NCBI GenBank assembly: GCA_964442745.1
Contig: CAYUAI010000141.1
Coordinates: 1 to 6,901, forward strand
DNA: 6,901 bases
From: CAYUAI01 sp964442745
GTDB taxonomy: Bacteria > Pseudomonadota > Gammaproteobacteria > S012-40
Direction: 5' to 3'
Position numbers and translations under genes: made by a program. The notes beneath the pieces were generated by a model that worked only from the letters and a program-made list of their open reading frames with translations, did no database searches and had not been told where the DNA came from. Numbering within the stretch: position 1 is the first letter of the stretch; each line of letters begins with the position of its first letter. Below are positions 4,357 through 6,901 of this stretch, piece after piece.

Positions 4357-6696
4357 ATGACTGTAAACTTAGACGAATATAAAGCATTCCTCGGAAAAAT
4401 TGATCCAGAGCTGTCGAAAAACCTTGATGGCATTATTCAAGAAGCCAGTCGGGTTATGTCACCTACGGGGATGAAAGAGTACCTTGATGGTGCCAAAGGC
4501 CTCTCCAATTTAGGTCGTGGTAATCAAATTGTCATCTCTTATCTAGGAGAAATGCCGGCGGTTGTCAAGGAGTGCGGCGAAGATATGATTGGTGAATGCA
4601 TCAATTCGGCACTCAAATTATCGTCAATGACCTCGGGTGACGTGATTGCATTATTATTTTCCAGCTTGCCGACCGTCGCCAGACGACTGGGTGATCCCGA
4701 GTTATTACGAGGCTATTTACAATTTATTCATCAACTATCGGCGAGGTCGGCGCGTGGTTTGCGACCGATGTTAAACCACACCGATGAATTACTTTCCAAA
4801 CTGACCCTAACCGGTTTAAAACGATGGGCGTTTTTTGGGGCAGAAGCTTATCGACGTGACTTACCCAACCTGATTAAATATTTTAATTTGGAAACCGCTG
4901 ATAGTTTAAAAGTTTTACAGAAAGAACGTCGTGGCACCTTATTTATCGACACTCAGCGTAAATTGAATTTTTATTTGCGCGCCCTATGGGGCAGAGATTT
5001 TTTCTTGCGCCCTACGGCGGCTGATCACGAAGGATTTAAACCCTATATCGATTACAATGTATTGCATTTACCCGATGCGGTTGACCCCATAGGTAATATC
5101 AGTGGCTTGGAATTGTATCGCGCTCAAGTCGCTCATCTTGCCTCCCACATTGCTTATACCAAACAAGCGATTTCTGCTGAACAATTAAGCCCGGCACAAA
5201 TATTTTTCATTGGGTTTATGGAAGATGCACGCGTTGAATATAAAGCGATTTTTGAATTTCCAGGGCTAAAAAATCTCTGGAAGTCACTCTTGGAAATTCA
5301 ACACGAGTGTACTTTAGAGCATACTATCGTTTCCCGTTTGGAACAAATCGCCTTGGCGCTGTTAGATTCGTCGTTGGAAATCGATGACGCCGAGCTCAAT
5401 ACATTGGTGAAAAACTGGCACCATGGCATTGCTGACAACCAGGATAATCATAATTACTCCTGGCACAAGGGGATCGAATTATTTAATATTTTTGCTGCTC
5501 GCAAAGCGGTGCCAAGCTTACGTATACTGGAAAATATTCGTATCCCTTACCGGGATGACAACCGTTTTGTTTGGGCGTTTAACGAATTTGATTTCAATCA
5601 AGGCGTTGAATACATTCCCGCCAGCCAAAGACAAGTCAGACGTCAGGTTAGCGTCATCGAAATGGCCAATGAAGTGGATTGTGAACTCGCCGGCGATGAT
5701 GCTCAGGAAATCTGGACATGCAACACAGAAATGTATCCTTACGAGGATAATCTGACAAATACCAAAAGCTTTAATGAAATGTGGGGTAAAGAACCTATCT
5801 CGACGCCTTTCCACTATCAGGAATGGGATTACCAAGTGCAATTACATCGCCCGGATTGGGCAACAGTGTATGAGCATCGCCCTAAGAAGGGTGATCCTGG
5901 CGATATTGAAGATATTTTAAAAGAATACAAACCGATCGCATTTAGAATTAAGCAAATCATCGACTTGCTGCAACCTGAAGGGGTGCAGCGGGTGCGTAAT
6001 ATGGAAGATGGTGATGAAATCGATATCAATGCCGCCATTGATGCCATGATTGCCATGCGCATGGGTGAGCCGCCGAATCCTCGTATTACCATGCGAAATG
6101 TTATCATGAACCGTGATTTGTCGGTGGTTGTATTGCTTGATCTATCTGAGTCAACCAATGAAGCGGTACAAGGCAGCGACAAAAGTATATTGCAATTAAC
6201 TCGCGAAGCCGCCACCTTAGTCGCGACCGCCATTCACGGCATTGGTGATCCGTTTGCGCTGCATGGTTTTGCTTCAGATGGCCGTCACGACGTACAATAT
6301 TACCGTTTCAAAGACTTCAATCAACACTTTGACGAAGAAGCTAAAGCACGCCTGGCCGGTATGCAAGGTGGCTTATCTACTCGCATGGGTGCCGCCATGC
6401 GCCACGCCTCACAATACTTATTGAAGCAACCCGAACGCAAAAAATTATTACTGATTGTCACCGATGGCGAGCCCGCCGATGTTGATGAACGTGATCCACA
6501 AACACTTCGGCACGATACCAAGAAAGCGGTCGAAGAGCTTTGCACGAAAGGTGTCTTATCTTACTGCTTAACCTTGGACCCGAATGCGGACAATTATGTC
6601 AAACGTATTTTTGGTGCAAACAATTACACAATTATCGATAATGTGGAGCGCCTGCCTGAAAAATTACCCACATTATTTGCCTCATTGACGAGTTAA
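4357..6696 (+). CDS. cbbO: CbbO, von Willebrand A-domain adaptor of the RuBisCO activase
   Basis: This 779-aa protein is the adaptor partner of CbbQ. It couples the AAA+ hexamer to RuBisCO. The long N-terminal part (about 1-580) is largely helical and specific to the CbbO/NorD group; it contains H260-LAS-H264 and the EDARVE motif (289-294). The C-terminal vWA domain (about 590-779) has a complete metal-ion-dependent adhesion site: DLSES (D595, S597, S599), T675 in GLSTRMG, and D703 in VTDGEPAD. In characterised systems this site binds RuBisCO. The start MTVNLDEYKAF is the only ATG before an in-frame stop upstream at 4336, but it has almost no Shine-Dalgarno (an AAGGAAAG lies about 24 nt away), suggesting low expression. 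The length fits the family and the frame is intact. NorD is the nearest alternative, excluded by context. Confidence 0.95.
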   Translation: MTVNLDEYKAFLGKIDPELSKNLDGIIQEASRVMSPTGMKEYLDGAKGLSNLGRGNQIVISYLGEMPAVVKECGEDMIGECINSALKLSSMTSGDVIALLFSSLPTVARRLGDPELLRGYLQFIHQLSARSARGLRPMLNHTDELLSKLTLTGLKRWAFFGAEAYRRDLPNLIKYFNLETADSLKVLQKERRGTLFIDTQRKLNFYLRALWGRDFFLRPTAADHEGFKPYIDYNVLHLPDAVDPIGNISGLELYRAQVAHLASHIAYTKQAISAEQLSPAQIFFIGFMEDARVEYKAIFEFPGLKNLWKSLLEIQHECTLEHTIVSRLEQIALALLDSSLEIDDAELNTLVKNWHHGIADNQDNHNYSWHKGIELFNIFAARKAVPSLRILENIRIPYRDDNRFVWAFNEFDFNQGVEYIPASQRQVRRQVSVIEMANEVDCELAGDDAQEIWTCNTEMYPYEDNLTNTKSFNEMWGKEPISTPFHYQEWDYQVQLHRPDWATVYEHRPKKGDPGDIEDILKEYKPIAFRIKQIIDLLQPEGVQRVRNMEDGDEIDINAAIDAMIAMRMGEPPNPRITMRNVIMNRDLSVVVLLDLSESTNEAVQGSDKSILQLTREAATLVATAIHGIGDPFALHGFASDGRHDVQYYRFKDFNQHFDEEAKARLAGMQGGLSTRMGAAMRHASQYLLKQPERKKLLLIVTDGEPADVDERDPQTLRHDTKKAVEELCTKGVLSYCLTLDPNADNYVKRIFGANNYTIIDNVERLPEKLPTLFASLTS

Positions 6697-6706
6697 CTCC
6701 TATATT

Positions 6707-6731
6707 TTATACACGCGCTACGTGATAATTT
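6707..6731 (+). terminator. Possible terminator hairpin after cbbO
   Basis: TTAT (6707-6710) and CACG (6712-6715) pair with CGTG (6721-6724) and ATAA (6725-6728), with one bulged A and a CGCTA loop. Only three T follow (6729-6731), so termination efficiency is uncertain. It lies in the 35-bp gap between cbbO and a converging minus-strand reading frame, where a bidirectional terminator would be expected. Confidence 0.4.
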
Positions 6732-6899
6732 CTAATGTGGATTAACCGGTTTGAGTTTCTTTAGCTGTTCCTCTATCAATGGCTGCGCGTCTGGATCAGA
6801 TAAAGCCCCCTTGGTGGGCTTCTTCGTCTGTCATGGTGTACACCACATACAATATAAAGTGGACCCCATAGTCAAGACAGTGATTCCAAAAAATAAGAT
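6732..6899 (-). pseudogene. 3' end of an unidentified minus-strand gene, frame-disrupted
   Basis: On the minus strand, the frame ending at TAG (6734-6732) reads 32 protein-like codons back to an in-frame TGA (6833-6831). Its tail is GALSDPDAQPLIEEQLKKLK and then PVNPH. Above the TGA the same frame reads a hydrophobic, membrane-helix-like stretch, ILFFGITVLTMGSTLY, to the window edge. The adjacent frame reads LYVVYTMTDEEAHQG over 6852-6808 and would join the tail if the run of five G (plus-strand C, 6806-6810) were one base shorter. The pattern suggests the C-terminal end of a small membrane-anchored protein broken by indels, by a premature stop, or by sequencing error. No start lies in the window, and the family was not recognised. 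It may also be a real gene ending at 6831 with a chance frame beyond. Confidence 0.35.
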
Positions 6900-6901
6900 A
6901 T

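Noticed and set aside
5829..6233. 134-codon minus-strand frame inside cbbO
   Set aside because: It overlaps the conserved CbbO/vWA coding sequence, is low-complexity serine/threonine-rich, and has no plausible start signal.
6831..6833. In-frame TGA read as selenocysteine
   Set aside because: No SECIS-like hairpin was seen just after it and no known selenoprotein motif surrounds it; frame disruption is more economical.
6860..6901. Possible end of an IS3-family insertion sequence (GTGGACCCCATAGTCAAGACA)
   Set aside because: The resemblance is only an impression, no transposase or matching second end is visible, and the same bases read as a hydrophobic minus-strand protein segment.

Overview
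The window carries a Calvin-cycle locus of Form IA RuBisCO type: a divergent LysR regulator (cbbR, minus strand) and then, on the plus strand, cbbL, cbbS, an unrecognised 103-aa gene, cbbQ and cbbO. The CbbR, CbbL and CbbS sequences, the moderate base composition and the lack of carboxysome shell genes in view suggest an autotrophic proteobacterium, most likely a gammaproteobacterial chemolithoautotroph (sulfur-, ammonia- or hydrogen-oxidiser type). The genus cannot be fixed from the sequence alone. CbbS has a six-residue N-terminal insertion and the RuBisCO genes are followed by cbbQO, which together point to the non-carboxysomal 'IAq' subtype.

Layout: 1-55 holds nothing recognisable. 56-952 (minus) is cbbR. 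953-1191 is a divergent control region. It contains a face-to-face overlapping pair of sigma70-like promoters, a perfect 9-bp inverted repeat (972-980 / 1021-1029), a 17-bp near-direct repeat 26 bp apart, and a leader of about 140 nt that ends in a strong ribosome binding site for cbbL. 1192-2610 is cbbL. A strong 10-bp hairpin without a U-tract lies just after its stop. 2687-3043 is cbbS. A hairpin plus T-tract (3071-3112) looks like a leaky terminator separating the abundant RuBisCO message from the activase genes. 3135-3446 is a small unknown gene, 3494-4309 is cbbQ and 4357-6696 is cbbO. 6697-6901 holds a possible terminator and, on the minus strand, the decayed or frame-disrupted 3' end of an unidentified gene.

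How the genes work together: CbbR senses metabolic state and switches on cbbL. CbbL8S8 fixes CO2. CbbQ (MoxR-type AAA+ ATPase) and CbbO (von Willebrand A adaptor) form the activase that strips inhibitory sugar phosphates from RuBisCO. The main uncharacterised component is the 103-aa cytosolic protein between RuBisCO and its activase, whose position suggests an accessory role in RuBisCO assembly, activation or regulation. The mRNA signals (hairpin after cbbL, terminator after cbbS, very poor ribosome binding site before cbbO) are consistent with stepwise lower expression, from RuBisCO to CbbQ to CbbO, matching the catalytic or sub-stoichiometric need for the activase.
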